From DASVRA01 sp036388855 (lineage in GTDB: Bacteria; Pseudomonadota; Alphaproteobacteria; Caulobacterales; Caulobacteraceae): DNA of 64,000 bases. The position numbers were made by a program, and so were the translations under genes. Of the stretch, positions 1 through 8,944 are shown one piece after another; the first letter of the stretch is position 1, and each line of letters opens with the position of its first letter. The stretch spans positions 1 to 64,000 of the forward strand of contig DASVRA010000036.1 in assembly GCA_036388855.1 (NCBI GenBank), written 5' to 3'. The notes below the pieces were generated by a model, which worked only from the letters and a program-made list of their open reading frames with translations, was not told the DNA's origin and did not search any database.

Positions 1-95
1 GCCTGGGGCGCAGGGGGGTGGACGAGACGGGGCTCTTGCCGCTGCTTGCGCGGGGGAAGGCGAGCGGGATCAGAGGGTTGGCCGCGGAGGGTTGA
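1..95 (+). CDS. Possible C-terminal tail of a gene cut by the window edge
   Basis: Reading frame 3 is open from the left edge to a TGA at 93-95 and gives about 30 residues ending in LAAEG. Codons end mostly in G or C, as in the genes of this window. The stretch is too short to assign a family, and a non-coding reading remains possible. If real, it lies on the same strand as the trehalose genes and ends about 165 bases before otsA. Confidence 0.28.
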   Translation, partial: LGRRGVDETGLLPLLARGKASGIRGLAAEG

Positions 96-186
96 GGATT
101 CGGGGTTGGGTGAAAAAGTTGAAAACGCCCATTTGCGTCCCGCACCCTTCCATTGGCCCGCGGGCGGACCCTTCCCTCTCCCGTGA

Positions 187-204
187 TCCCCGCCTTCGCG
201 GGGA
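187..204. repeat. GC-rich palindrome upstream of otsA (REP-like)
   Basis: TCCCCGC (187-193) pairs with GCGGGGA (198-204) around a CTTC loop. The flanking GTGA before it and GGAG after it resemble the outer parts of the palindromic elements at 43491-43588 and 51869-51912. It lies 58 bases upstream of the otsA start with no T-run after it, so a dispersed repeat or leader hairpin is more likely than an intrinsic terminator. Nothing else is recognised in the 96-261 gap. Confidence 0.45.
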
Positions 205-261
205 GGAGAGGTGTGGGTGCTTGCCGGAACGGTTGCGGCGGTTCAGGAGCTATGGCCGCGC

Positions 262-1665
262 ATGAGCCGTCTGATCGTCGTTTCCAATCGGGTGAACCCG
301 CCGACGGGCTCGGGCAACGAGAGCGTGGGCGGCTTGGCGATGGCGCTGGCGGCGGCGCTGCGCGAGTACTCGGGCATCTGGTTCGGCTGGAGCGGGCGGA
401 CGGCCCCCGAGTTCAGCGGGCAGATCCAGCTGCAGAAGATCCAGGGAGTGACGGTGGCCACCGTCGACCTGGATGAGCAGGACGTGCTCGAATACTACAA
501 CGGCTACGCCAACAAGACGCTGTGGCCGCTGTTCCACTACCGTATCGACCTGACCCAGTACGATCGCTCCTTCGGGGAGGGGTACGAGCGGGTGAACAAG
601 CGGTTCGCCGAGACGCTGGCGCCGCTGGTAGAGGCCGAGGACCTGATCTGGATCCACGACTACCACATGATCCCGATGGCGCGGGAGCTGCGCCGGCGGG
701 GGATCGGCAACCCGATCGGCTTTTTCCTGCACATCCCGTGGCCGGCGCGGCAGCTGGTGACGACGCTGCCGCGGCACCGGCGGCTGGTGGAGTCGATGTT
801 CGAGTACGACCTGATCGGCTTCCACACCGAGGAGTGGGCCGAGGCGTTCCGCGATTACGTGGTGCACGAGCTCGGCGGCGAAGTGCTGGAGGACGGGCGG
901 GTTTCGGCGTTCGGGCGATCGGCCTGCGTGGGGGTTTTCCCCATCGGCATCGACGCGGAAGAGTTCATGGCGCTGGGTGGGTCGGAAGCCGGCTTGGCCA
1001 GCGAGCAGCGGATGCGCGAGAGCCTGGGCGAGCGGCGAATGATCGTCGGCGTCGACCGGCTCGATTATTCCAAAGGGCTGGAGGAGCGGCTGGCCGGGTA
1101 CGAGCACCTGCTGGCCAGCTGCCCGGAGCTGCGCGAGCGGGTGTTCCTGCTGCAGATCAGCCCGATCAGCCGCGACGACGTGGAGGTGTACCAGGAGCTG
1201 AGGAACCGGCTGGACGCGCTTTCGGGGCGGATCAACGGCGAGTATTCGACCGTGGACTGGGTGCCGATCCGCTACGTCAACCGGATGTACCGGAGGGACG
1301 AACTGGCAGGTATCTACAGGGCGGCGGCGGTGGGGCTGGTGACGCCGCTGCGCGACGGGATGAACCTGGTGGCCAAGGAGTATGTGGCGGCGCAGAACCC
1401 GCGGGACCCCGGGGTGCTGGTGCTGTCGCGCTTCGCCGGGGCGGCGGGGCAGCTGAAGGACGCGCTGATCGTCAACCCGTTCTCGATGGAGGAGGTGGCG
1501 GACGCGCTGAAGCGGGCGCTTTCCATGGAGAAGCCGGAGCGGGTGCGGCGGTGGGAAAGCCTGATCCACAACGTGTGCACCGAGAGCGTCGACACCTGGC
1601 GCGACCGCTATGTCGAGCGGCTGAAGCAGGTGCGGGTGACGGCGCCGGATGATCATGACGCCTGA
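262..1665 (+). CDS. otsA: Alpha,alpha-trehalose-phosphate synthase (OtsA, GT20)
   Basis: This enzyme makes trehalose 6-phosphate from a nucleotide-activated glucose (usually UDP-glucose) and glucose 6-phosphate in the cytoplasm. The 467-residue product has the usual family length. Visible landmarks are the N-terminal LIVVSNRVNPP strand and SVGGLA loop, WIHDYHMIPM near residue 130, VDRLDYSKGL near 265 and RDGMNLVAKEYVAAQ near 365, which are GT20 substrate-binding segments. The frame is open upstream to 211, but the ATG at 262 opens directly on MSRLIVVSNR, where the family normally begins, and AGGAG lies about 12 bases before it. The 3' end overlaps otsB by 17 bases, so the two are probably translated together. 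Confidence 0.95.
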   Translation: MSRLIVVSNRVNPPTGSGNESVGGLAMALAAALREYSGIWFGWSGRTAPEFSGQIQLQKIQGVTVATVDLDEQDVLEYYNGYANKTLWPLFHYRIDLTQYDRSFGEGYERVNKRFAETLAPLVEAEDLIWIHDYHMIPMARELRRRGIGNPIGFFLHIPWPARQLVTTLPRHRRLVESMFEYDLIGFHTEEWAEAFRDYVVHELGGEVLEDGRVSAFGRSACVGVFPIGIDAEEFMALGGSEAGLASEQRMRESLGERRMIVGVDRLDYSKGLEERLAGYEHLLASCPELRERVFLLQISPISRDDVEVYQELRNRLDALSGRINGEYSTVDWVPIRYVNRMYRRDELAGIYRAAAVGLVTPLRDGMNLVAKEYVAAQNPRDPGVLVLSRFAGAAGQLKDALIVNPFSMEEVADALKRALSMEKPERVRRWESLIHNVCTESVDTWRDRYVERLKQVRVTAPDDHDA

Positions 1666-2419
1666 GGCGGCGGCGGACCTGCCGCCGCCCGAGCCGCTGG
1701 ACCTTCAGCGGGCGGCGCTGTTTCTGGACCTGGACGGCACCATCGCGGAGATCGAGGCGGTGCCGGAGAAGGTGGGGCCGGAGCACCGGCGCTCGTCGTT
1801 GCTGGAGCGGCTGCAGGCGGCGCTGGGCGGGCGGCTGGCGGTGGTCAGCGGGCGGAGCTTGGAGGACCTCGACAGGATATTGGAGGGGCGCGTGATCGCG
1901 GCCTCCGGATCGCACGGGCTGGAGCGGCGGCACAGCGAGGCGGAGCTGTGGCGGGCGGAGGTTCACGGGGGGTTGGACCGGGTCGCGGAGGCGTTCCGCG
2001 GGTTCGCCGAGGCCAATCCGGGGGTGGTGCTGGAGACCAAGCCGTTCGGGTGCGGGCTGCACTACCGGCTGGCGCCGGAGGTGGAGGAGGGGGCGCGGGC
2101 CCTGGCGGCGCGGCTGGCTGAGGAGTCGGGGCTGCAGCTGCAGCTCGGGCGGATGATGGCGGAGGTGCGCGTGCCGGGGCCGCACAAGGGCGACGCGGTG
2201 CGGGCGTTCATGGGTGCGCCGCCGTTCGCGGGGGCCGTGCCGGTGTTCGTCGGCGACGACATCACCGACGAGGACGCGTTCGCGGTGATGGAGAGCCTGG
2301 GCGGGCACGGAGTGCTGGTCGGGCCGGCGCGGGCGACGGCGGCGCGGCGGCGGCTGGCGGACGTGGCGGCGGTGATGGACTGGCTGGAGGGCTCGCTGGC
2401 GGCTACAGCGCGGCCATGA
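1649..2419 (+). CDS. otsB: Trehalose-6-phosphate phosphatase (OtsB, HAD family)
   Basis: It removes the phosphate from trehalose 6-phosphate to give trehalose, the second step after OtsA. The 256-residue protein has the HAD nucleophile motif FLDLDGTIAEIE (Asp27 and Asp29), the VVSGRSLEDL segment after it, a GPHKGDAV lysine region and the metal-binding GDDITDEDAF motif near residue 200. Two ATG codons, at 1649 and 1655, both lie inside the end of otsA; either may be used. The gene ends in an ATGA overlap with the GH15 gene, so otsA-otsB-GH15 is one transcription and translation unit. Likely role: osmoprotectant or stress sugar supply. Confidence 0.94.
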   Translation: MIMTPEAAADLPPPEPLDLQRAALFLDLDGTIAEIEAVPEKVGPEHRRSSLLERLQAALGGRLAVVSGRSLEDLDRILEGRVIAASGSHGLERRHSEAELWRAEVHGGLDRVAEAFRGFAEANPGVVLETKPFGCGLHYRLAPEVEEGARALAARLAEESGLQLQLGRMMAEVRVPGPHKGDAVRAFMGAPPFAGAVPVFVGDDITDEDAFAVMESLGGHGVLVGPARATAARRRLADVAAVMDWLEGSLAATARP

Positions 2420-4215
2420 CGGCCAGCCACGACCTCGACCTGAAGCCGATCGGCAACTGCGGCGTCAGCGCACTGATCAACCGGGGCGGGCGGTATGTCT
2501 GGGCCTGCGCGCCCCGGTTCGACAGCGATCCGTTCTTCTCCAACCTGCTCAGCGGGACGGCGGCGGCGGACGAGGGCGCGCAGGGGGTGTGGTCGGTCGA
2601 GGTGCAGGATTTGGCTTCGGTCGAGCAGGAGTACCTGCGCAACACGCCGGTGGTGCGCACAGTGCTGACCGACGCACGCGGGGCGGCGGTGGAGGTGATC
2701 GACTTCTGCCCGCGCTACCGGCGTTCGGGGCGGGCCTACCGACCCACGGCTTTCGTGCGGCGGCTGCGGCCGTTGGCGGGGGCGCCGAGGATTTCGATCC
2801 GGCTGCGGCCGACGCGGGGGTGGGGGGCGCAAGCTGCGGAACGCACCTCCGGGTCGAACCACGTCCGCTACATCGGCTCGGACGTGACGCTGCGGCTCAC
2901 CACGAACGCGCCGGTGTCGCATATCCTCAGCGAGCGGTGGTTCCGGCTGGAGGAGGAGGTGGGGTTGTTCCTCGGGCCAGACGAGCCGTTCGCGGGGCAC
3001 CTGCTGGGCTCGGTGCAGGCGATGCTGGCGGAGACCAAGAGCTATTGGCGCGAGTGGGTGCGCACGCTTTCCGTGCCGCTCGACTGGCAGGAGGTGGTGA
3101 TCCGCGCGGCGATCGCGCTGAAGCTCTGCGCCTGGGAGGAGACCGGCGCGATCGTGGCGGCGCTGACCACTTCGATTCCGGAGGCGCCGGACAGCGGGCG
3201 CAACTGGGACTACCGCTACTGCTGGATCAGGGACGCCTACTACGTCGTGCAGGCGCTGAACCGGCTGGGGGCGGCGGACCTGCTCGAGAACTACCTCGGC
3301 TACCTGCGCAACATCGTCGATCAGTCTGGGGGCGGTCACATCCAGCCGGTCTATGGCGTCGGCCTGGAACCGATCCTGCGCGAGCGGACGGCGGAGGCTT
3401 TGCCGGGGTATCGGGGGATGGGGCCGGTGCGGGTGGGCAACCAGGCGCACGAGCACCTGCAGCACGACGTTTATGGGCAGGTGGTGTTGTCGAACGTGCA
3501 GGCGTTCTTCGACCAGCGGCTGCTGCGGCCCGCGACAGTGGAGGATTTCGAGGCGTTGGAGCGGGTGGGGGAGAGGGCCTTCGCCATGCACGACCAGCCG
3601 GACGCGGGGCTGTGGGAGTTCCGCACCATCGCGCGGGTGCACACCTATTCGGCGGTGATGTGCTGGGCGGCCTGCGACCGGCTCGGCAACGCGGCCGAGG
3701 CGCTGGGACTGAGCGACCGCGCCGCCTACTGGCGCGGCAAGGCGCAGGCCGTGCGCGAGCGGGTGGAGGCGGAGGCGTTCAACACCGCGCTCGGCCGCTT
3801 CGCCGGCAGCTTCGGGGGGGAGGAGCTGGACGCCAGCCTGCTGCAGCTGGTCGATCTGCGGTTCATAGCGCCGGACGACCCGCGGCATGTGGCGACGGTG
3901 GGGGCGATCGAGCGGGAGCTGATGCGGGGGTCGCACCTGCTGCGCTACGCGCTGGACGATTTCGGCGCGCCGGAGACGGCGTTCAACTTCTGCACCTTCT
4001 GGTACATCGAGGCGCTGCACCACGCGGGGCGGGCGCAGGAGGCGCGCGAATTGTTCAGCGAGATGGTGGCGCGGCGCACGTCGGCGGGGCTGCTGTCGGA
4101 GGATTTCGGGCTGAAGGACGGGGAGCTGTGGGGCAACTACCCGCAGACCTATTCGCTGGTGGGACTGATCAACTGCGCGGTGCTGCTCAGCCGGCCGTGG
4201 GCGTCGGTGCGGTAA
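2416..4215 (+). CDS. Glycoside hydrolase family 15 (glucoamylase/trehalase-like)
   Basis: A 599-residue GH15 enzyme with an N-terminal beta-sandwich-like part (to about residue 220) and a C-terminal (alpha/alpha)6 toroid. Motifs include RNWDYRYCWIRDAYYVVQAL near residue 262, the family's substrate-pocket segment, and ELWGNYPQTYSLVGLINCA at the C-terminus. No signal peptide is seen, so it should be cytoplasmic. The family includes glucoamylases, dextranases and bacterial trehalases. Being coupled to otsB by a 4-base overlap suggests a trehalose-related substrate, but sequence alone does not separate trehalase from glucoamylase activity. A synthetic and a hydrolytic enzyme in one operon would imply turnover of trehalose or clearing of a glucan. 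Confidence 0.88.
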   Translation: MTASHDLDLKPIGNCGVSALINRGGRYVWACAPRFDSDPFFSNLLSGTAAADEGAQGVWSVEVQDLASVEQEYLRNTPVVRTVLTDARGAAVEVIDFCPRYRRSGRAYRPTAFVRRLRPLAGAPRISIRLRPTRGWGAQAAERTSGSNHVRYIGSDVTLRLTTNAPVSHILSERWFRLEEEVGLFLGPDEPFAGHLLGSVQAMLAETKSYWREWVRTLSVPLDWQEVVIRAAIALKLCAWEETGAIVAALTTSIPEAPDSGRNWDYRYCWIRDAYYVVQALNRLGAADLLENYLGYLRNIVDQSGGGHIQPVYGVGLEPILRERTAEALPGYRGMGPVRVGNQAHEHLQHDVYGQVVLSNVQAFFDQRLLRPATVEDFEALERVGERAFAMHDQPDAGLWEFRTIARVHTYSAVMCWAACDRLGNAAEALGLSDRAAYWRGKAQAVRERVEAEAFNTALGRFAGSFGGEELDASLLQLVDLRFIAPDDPRHVATVGAIERELMRGSHLLRYALDDFGAPETAFNFCTFWYIEALHHAGRAQEARELFSEMVARRTSAGLLSEDFGLKDGELWGNYPQTYSLVGLINCAVLLSRPWASVR

Positions 4216-4278
4216 GCGCGCGCTTGAGGACGGCGCGGGGTCTGTCTATGCCTGTCGCCGCGCCGCCACGCAGGTCCG

Positions 4279-5091
4279 ATGCCGTTCGCCGACTTGAGAG
4301 ACCAGCCCCTGAACGCCTTCCTGGAGGCGGAGCGGGACGAGGAGGCGCTGTGGCTGTTCATGCACGTCCCCAAGACGGCCGGCTCGTCGCTGAGCAATGA
4401 ACTGGCGCGGGCGCGCAAGCCGTACCGCAACATCCACATCGACTATTCCAAGCCGCAGATCCCGCACGACCAGCAGCTGCAGGCTGCGGTGGACGACTTC
4501 ATCGCCTCGGCCCAGGCGCGGCCGCACCGCTCGGCCTCGGGCCACATCACCATGAAGCACGCGCGTCAGATCAAGGCGGCGATCCCCAGCACTAAGCTGG
4601 TGACAGTGATCCGCGATCCGGTGGCGCGGGTGATCTCGGACTTCCGCTACCAGCGCACCCCGGCGCACCCGCCGCACCAGGACTTCATCCGGCGGTTTCC
4701 GACGATCTGGGACTTCATCGAGCATGGGCCCTCGCGCAACAAGATCGCGCGTCACCTGGCGCCGGACTTCAGGGCGCCGGCGGAGCAGATCGTGCGTGAC
4801 GTGGCGGCGGCCATGGCGTTCATCGGCGCGGTGGAGATGTATCCGCTGTCCTTCAGCCTGATGTTCAAGCTGATGGGGCAGGAGCGGCGGCCCAAGCTGC
4901 ACGTGCGCAAGACCGAGGCGCGCCCAGAGAACGACGTGGAGGTGACCCCGGCGCTGCGCCAGCGCATCAGTGAGCTGAACCAGATCGACGAGGCGATCTA
5001 CGGCTACGTGGTGACGACCTTGAAGCGGCGGCGGAAGGAATGGGTGGCTGAACGGCGGGAGCGGCAGGCGACCGCGGGCGCCGCGGCTTAG
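4279..5091 (+). CDS. Sulfotransferase family protein
   Basis: A 270-residue cytoplasmic protein with the PAPS-binding P-loop LFMHVPKTAGSSLSNELA at about residues 29-46 and a VIRDPVARVISDFRYQR segment near residue 113, which matches the 3'-phosphate-binding motif of sulfotransferases. Such enzymes move a sulfuryl group from PAPS to a sugar, lipid or protein. It begins 63 bases after the GH15 gene on the same strand and meets the next gene tail to tail with overlapping stop codons at 5088-5091. The two glycosyltransferase genes that follow on the other strand suggest a glycan acceptor, which is an inference. Confidence 0.8.
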   Translation: MPFADLRDQPLNAFLEAERDEEALWLFMHVPKTAGSSLSNELARARKPYRNIHIDYSKPQIPHDQQLQAAVDDFIASAQARPHRSASGHITMKHARQIKAAIPSTKLVTVIRDPVARVISDFRYQRTPAHPPHQDFIRRFPTIWDFIEHGPSRNKIARHLAPDFRAPAEQIVRDVAAAMAFIGAVEMYPLSFSLMFKLMGQERRPKLHVRKTEARPENDVEVTPALRQRISELNQIDEAIYGYVVTTLKRRRKEWVAERRERQATAGAAA

Positions 5092-6626
5092 CCGGCGGGC
5101 GGCTGCAGTTCGCCGCCGGTGTCGGGCGCCAGCGCGCCGCGCAGCGCATAGAGGTTCCACAGCGCCTCGGCGGGGGTGGGGGTGTAGTGCAACGGCAGGG
5201 ACAGGGTCGTGAACTGGAGGTCGAGCGGTCGCAGCGACGCCGGATCGCGGCTCAGCAGGCGGTGGAAGGCGTCGGCGAAGGTGAAGTCCTGTTGGGTGTA
5301 GGCGTCGTCGAACACCCCGGCGGCGACCAGGAACTCGTGGCGGCCGATCAGCACGCCCGCGCCTAACGCGCCCCACGAACCGGTGAGGGCGGCGACCTCT
5401 GACAAGGTCCGGGAGTGGTCGCTGTCGAACGCGTCCAGGGGCGCCTCGTCGCCCAGGCCCGCGAGGGTGTCGGGGCGGCCGTCGAAGGTGCGTAGCGAGG
5501 GGACAAGCACCGCCTCCGGGTTGCGGCGCGACTGGTCGAGCGCGGGTTCGATCCAGGCGTCCGCCGGAGGCAGGGCGCAGTCGGAGCAGACGATGGCGGT
5601 TTCGCCTTCGGCCTCTTCCAGGGCTTGGCCGGCGGCGGCGCCGAAGCTCACCGGCTGGGACGGGGTCAACAGCTTGATGAAGGGAAAGCCGCTGGCGCCG
5701 CGCAGGGTGCGGATCGTGGCGGCGCCGGCCTCGGCCTGGTCGGGGCGGCTGAACACGATCACCAGGCCGAGCCGGCGATGGTCCGGCTGCATCTCCAAGA
5801 AGGCGAGCAGGTGGTCCAGCATATCGGTGTTGCGCTCGACCACGAGGATCAGGGTGGCGTCGCACGCGCCCGAACCGATCACCTCGAGGCGCCGGTCGGT
5901 CCAAGCCAGCCGCCGCGCCGCGCCCGCCAGCCGGCGCAGGTAGGGGCGCGCCAGCCGCGTCATCTCCTCGGGGGAGCACCAGGAGGCGCCGAGCTCGTCG
6001 GCCAGCCGGTCGAGGTGGTGGCCCTGGCTCAGCGCAATCTGGCGGCCGGAGATCAGGGCCCGGAACTCGCCCCCGTCCTCCATCACCGCGACCAGATGCG
6101 CCGGGACCGGCGCGGACGGGGCGCTGTCGATCGGCTCCACTGCGGAAAAGCCGGCGCGGTAGCTCTGCCGGGCCGGCTTCACATAGGCGTTCACGTCGGC
6201 GCGGAAGATGTTGGCGCTGCGCTGCAGCGGGCGCAGCTCGCCCTGGGCGTACAGATAGAGTGCGCGCACCTTGCCCGCCTCGTCCGCGAGCCAGCCGCGC
6301 ACGGCGATGCAGGCGTGGGGGACCACGACCCCACCCTCCAGCGCCAGGAACACCTCGGCGTGCTGGGAGATCACCACCTCTTCGTCGCTGCCGGGCGCGG
6401 GCGGCGGGGTTTCGGCGAGATAAGCTAAGACCTCCGCGGGCGAAGGCGCGGCGGTCCAGCGTCCGCTTCCTTCGGGCTTGGGAGCGGAAGGCGGAGGCGC
6501 GGGCGGTTCGGCTTGCGGCGGCTGCGGCTGCGGCTGCGGCTCGTGCGCCGCGGACTGCCCCTGGGGCGCAGGCGCTGCCGGCGCGGGCGGGGCGGAGCCC
6601 AGACGCTTCTTCAGGTCACCTAGCAT
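5088..6626 (-). CDS. Large glycosyltransferase-like protein (GT2-type fold suspected)
   Basis: About 512 residues from the ATG at 6626; ATGs at 6635 and 6656 are also in frame and overlap the upstream gene further. The first 70 residues are rich in Pro, Ala and Gln and look disordered. A middle part (LILVVERNTDMLDHLLAFLE, then LGLVIVFSRP) and a later IVCSDCALPPADAWIEPAL segment resemble a nucleotide-sugar fold with an acidic motif, and GVLIGRHEFLVAAGVFDD resembles the acceptor part of GT2 enzymes. No canonical DXD is obvious, so activity is uncertain. It overlaps the preceding glycosyltransferase gene by 11 bases, pointing to co-translation. Confidence 0.62.
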   Translation of the reverse strand: MLGDLKKRLGSAPPAPAAPAPQGQSAAHEPQPQPQPPQAEPPAPPPSAPKPEGSGRWTAAPSPAEVLAYLAETPPPAPGSDEEVVISQHAEVFLALEGGVVVPHACIAVRGWLADEAGKVRALYLYAQGELRPLQRSANIFRADVNAYVKPARQSYRAGFSAVEPIDSAPSAPVPAHLVAVMEDGGEFRALISGRQIALSQGHHLDRLADELGASWCSPEEMTRLARPYLRRLAGAARRLAWTDRRLEVIGSGACDATLILVVERNTDMLDHLLAFLEMQPDHRRLGLVIVFSRPDQAEAGAATIRTLRGASGFPFIKLLTPSQPVSFGAAAGQALEEAEGETAIVCSDCALPPADAWIEPALDQSRRNPEAVLVPSLRTFDGRPDTLAGLGDEAPLDAFDSDHSRTLSEVAALTGSWGALGAGVLIGRHEFLVAAGVFDDAYTQQDFTFADAFHRLLSRDPASLRPLDLQFTTLSLPLHYTPTPAEALWNLYALRGALAPDTGGELQPPAG

Positions 6627-7929
6627 AGACGGCATAGTGCTGGTCCGCGCTGTCATCCAGGCTCGGCAGGCGCCGCACGCCCCGGCGCAGGCGGTCCCAC
6701 AGGTCCGGCTCGCGCAGGCACCGGAGCATCACCCGGGCGAGGTCGTAGGGGTCGCGGGCGCGGAAGTGGAGGCCGTTGACGCCGTCCTCGACCTTTTCGG
6801 CCATGCCGCCGATGTCGGCGCAGATCACCGGCCGACCGGCGTGGAAGGCCTCCTCGATCACCACCGGGGAGTTCTCCCACCAGGTGGAGGGGACCAGCAC
6901 CCAGCCTGACGCGGTCATCAGGTCGAGCACCTCGTGGCGGCTGTAGGCGCCGCGGTATTCGACCGCGCCCTTCAGCGCCTCCAGCCGCTCGGCCAGGCGA
7001 GCCTTGAACTCGTCGCTCTGGTTGCCGGTGGTGCCGTAGATGACGATGTGCGGGCGGGGCAGGGCCTCCTCGCCGGCGACCATCTCCGCGAGCGCGGCGG
7101 CGGCGTCCATCAGCACCTCGGCGCCCTTGTAGGGAGTCAGCTGGCCGAAGAAGGCGAAGGTGGAGCGCAGGTGCTCATCGGCGATCCGCCCCTTGGGCGG
7201 CGGGTTGGTCACGCAGATCTGGGCGTTCTCCAGCACCGTGATCTTATCCTCGGGGATGCCCCAAGCAACGTAGCGGTGCTTGAGGAATTCGCTGGGCGAA
7301 ATGAACTGGTCGATCAGGCCGTAGTGGCGGCGGAACCATTCCTCGCGCAGGGCGAAATGCGACCGGTAGAGATGGGGGAAGCAGCCCGTGCACTTCACCG
7401 GCGAGGCGTGGGTACACAGGCGGTTTTCCTTGGTGGTCACCATCTGACCGTCGCGCAGGCAGATGGCGAGGTACTCGTGCAGCGTCATCACCAGCTTTGC
7501 CTGGGGCAGGGCGAGCCGGATCAGCCTGATGGTGTCCATGCCGAAGCCGAGGAAGTGGTGGAGGTGGACCACGTCCGGGTCGATCTCCTTGAGGAAGGCC
7601 ACCAGCCCGTGGTGCAGGTCGGCGCGCGAGGCGCTGGCGCCGTACATCCATTCGGCCGGCTCGGAGTGGTAGAGCCACTCGTTCAGCCCGGGCTGCACCC
7701 GGGTGACGAGGCCGCGGCTGTGGGTGCGGAGCCGGTCGGGCGAAATCCAGGAGACCAGGTGGGTGTTCTCGGGGTTGCGCGCGGCCATCGCCTTGTAGAG
7801 CGAGAAGGCGGCCATCTCGGCGCCGCCGGCGCTGTAGTCGGGATGGCCGTGCACGAGCAGCGCCACCCGCGGCGGGGGGGGGGGCGCCTCCACGGGCGCG
7901 GCGGATTGCATCTCGAGAGCGGACAGCAT
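6616..7929 (-). CDS. Glycosyltransferase family 4 protein
   Basis: A 437-residue GT-B enzyme. The N-terminal domain opens with VALLVHGHPDYSAGGAEMAA, the acceptor-side glycine loop; VVHLHHFLGFGMDTIRL and MTLHEYLAICLRDGQ follow. A CTHASPVKCTGCF cluster near residue 180 is found in several polysaccharide GT4 proteins. The C-terminal domain has PSTWWENSPVVIEEAFHAGR, the EX7E motif that binds the sugar nucleotide. ATGs at 7929 and 7911 are both possible and neither has a clear ribosome site. With the next gene it forms a two-gene unit facing the sulfotransferase gene. The sugar and product are not predictable from sequence. Confidence 0.85.
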   Translation of the reverse strand: MLSALEMQSAAPVEAPPPPPRVALLVHGHPDYSAGGAEMAAFSLYKAMAARNPENTHLVSWISPDRLRTHSRGLVTRVQPGLNEWLYHSEPAEWMYGASASRADLHHGLVAFLKEIDPDVVHLHHFLGFGMDTIRLIRLALPQAKLVMTLHEYLAICLRDGQMVTTKENRLCTHASPVKCTGCFPHLYRSHFALREEWFRRHYGLIDQFISPSEFLKHRYVAWGIPEDKITVLENAQICVTNPPPKGRIADEHLRSTFAFFGQLTPYKGAEVLMDAAAALAEMVAGEEALPRPHIVIYGTTGNQSDEFKARLAERLEALKGAVEYRGAYSRHEVLDLMTASGWVLVPSTWWENSPVVIEEAFHAGRPVICADIGGMAEKVEDGVNGLHFRARDPYDLARVMLRCLREPDLWDRLRRGVRRLPSLDDSADQHYAVYAR

Positions 7930-8036
7930 GGACGGGATCAGCGGAACGGCGGTCCTATATGGGAAAGGCGGCCGCCGCGCCCAGCCCTCTGCCTGCTGGA
8001 TAGCACCTGCGCCACCCGCTCACAACGCGAGGCCGC

Positions 8037-8570
8037 CTAGGCGGAGCCGGGGCCATGGTCCGGCAGCACCTCGGCCGCCGAGGCGATCAGCCTGCCTACC
8101 CGTTCCAGCGCCACCCGCTCGGGCGAGCCCGCGGGCAGCTCGCGCTCGAGCCGATCCAGCGTCTCCCGCTCGCGCCCGAGCGCGGCAAGGCGGCCGGCGA
8201 AGGCGTGGAGGCTCCGGTCGGCCTCCTCCGGCGCCGCGGCGGCCCAGAGCGCGGTCCCGCCGCCCAGCGTGTGCGCCAGCACCGGACGGCGCTCGGCGTC
8301 CTCGATGAACACGCGGGCGGCACGGCCGAGCACCGAAGCCCGTTCGGCCGACCCCAGCGCCATGTCCAGCGCCTGGGCCTCGGTTTCATAGGGGCCGGCC
8401 TCCTTGCCCCGGTGCGCCACCAGCCAGCCCTTGGCGCGGCGGACGACGACGTAATCGGAGACCGGGCCGCTGACCGGGGCGTTGCTCACGTCCTCGCCGG
8501 CCGGAGCCAGGGCCGCGGGCCGGGTTGAGGCGCGCCGCGGCGGGGCTGGGCGGACGGGCGGCGCCGTCAC
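8037..8570 (-). CDS. Hypothetical protein with a short beta-rich core
   Basis: A 177-residue protein starting at GTG 8570, which overlaps the stop of the upstream gene as GTGA and so is probably translationally coupled. The first 35 residues are Pro/Ala/Arg-rich. Residues about 38-80 (DYVVVRRAKGWLVAHRGKEA, then GPYETEAQALDMAL) look like a small two-layer domain of the DUF2188 kind, with a sensible but weak match by eye. The last 80 residues are helical. There is no signal peptide or membrane segment. It sits downstream of smc in the same orientation; the function is unknown. Confidence 0.7.
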   Translation of the reverse strand: MTAPPVRPAPPRRASTRPAALAPAGEDVSNAPVSGPVSDYVVVRRAKGWLVAHRGKEAGPYETEAQALDMALGSAERASVLGRAARVFIEDAERRPVLAHTLGGGTALWAAAAPEEADRSLHAFAGRLAALGRERETLDRLERELPAGSPERVALERVGRLIASAAEVLPDHGPGSA

Positions 8571-8887
8571 GATCCGGCCTTCGGGGTTTGCGGCAGCTGC
8601 TCGCGCAAAGCCTTCTTCTCCTCGCGCAGGGCCTTGGCTTCGCCGACCAACTGGGGCGGGCGCGGGGAGATTTCGCGCCGGCGCCGGCGCAATTGGGTGC
8701 GCTCGGGGTCGGACAGCGGCTCGCCGCTTTCGAGCTGGGCCTTAAGCCGCGCCAATTCGGCGCGGAGCTCCTCCAGTTCCGCCGTCACCTTGCCGAGCCG
8801 ATCGTTGATCTCGCGCAGCCGGATCCGCTGGGACCGCTCTTCCGGGCTCATGGCGGGGGCGGGCTGGGGCGGGGCGGCGTCGCTCAT
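8567..8887 (-). CDS. Small coiled-coil hypothetical protein
   Basis: A 106-residue acidic/basic helical protein. The start is set at ATG 8887 because AGGAG lies 7-11 bases before it; the frame is open 10 codons further. After a Pro/Ala-rich head, residues 25-65 (LREINDRLGKVTAELEELRA and on) show heptad spacing typical of a coiled coil, and the tail is Lys/Glu/Arg-rich. There is no cysteine, signal peptide or membrane helix. It lies 57 bases after smc and is coupled to the next small gene, so it may share the smc transcript. No family was recognised. Confidence 0.68.
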   Translation of the reverse strand: MSDAAPPQPAPAMSPEERSQRIRLREINDRLGKVTAELEELRAELARLKAQLESGEPLSDPERTQLRRRRREISPRPPQLVGEAKALREEKKALREQLPQTPKAGS

Positions 8888-8944
8888 GGGGGCTCCTGGC
8901 GTGAGCGCGGCATACACGGAACTGCTTGGCGGTGACAGCGGCGG

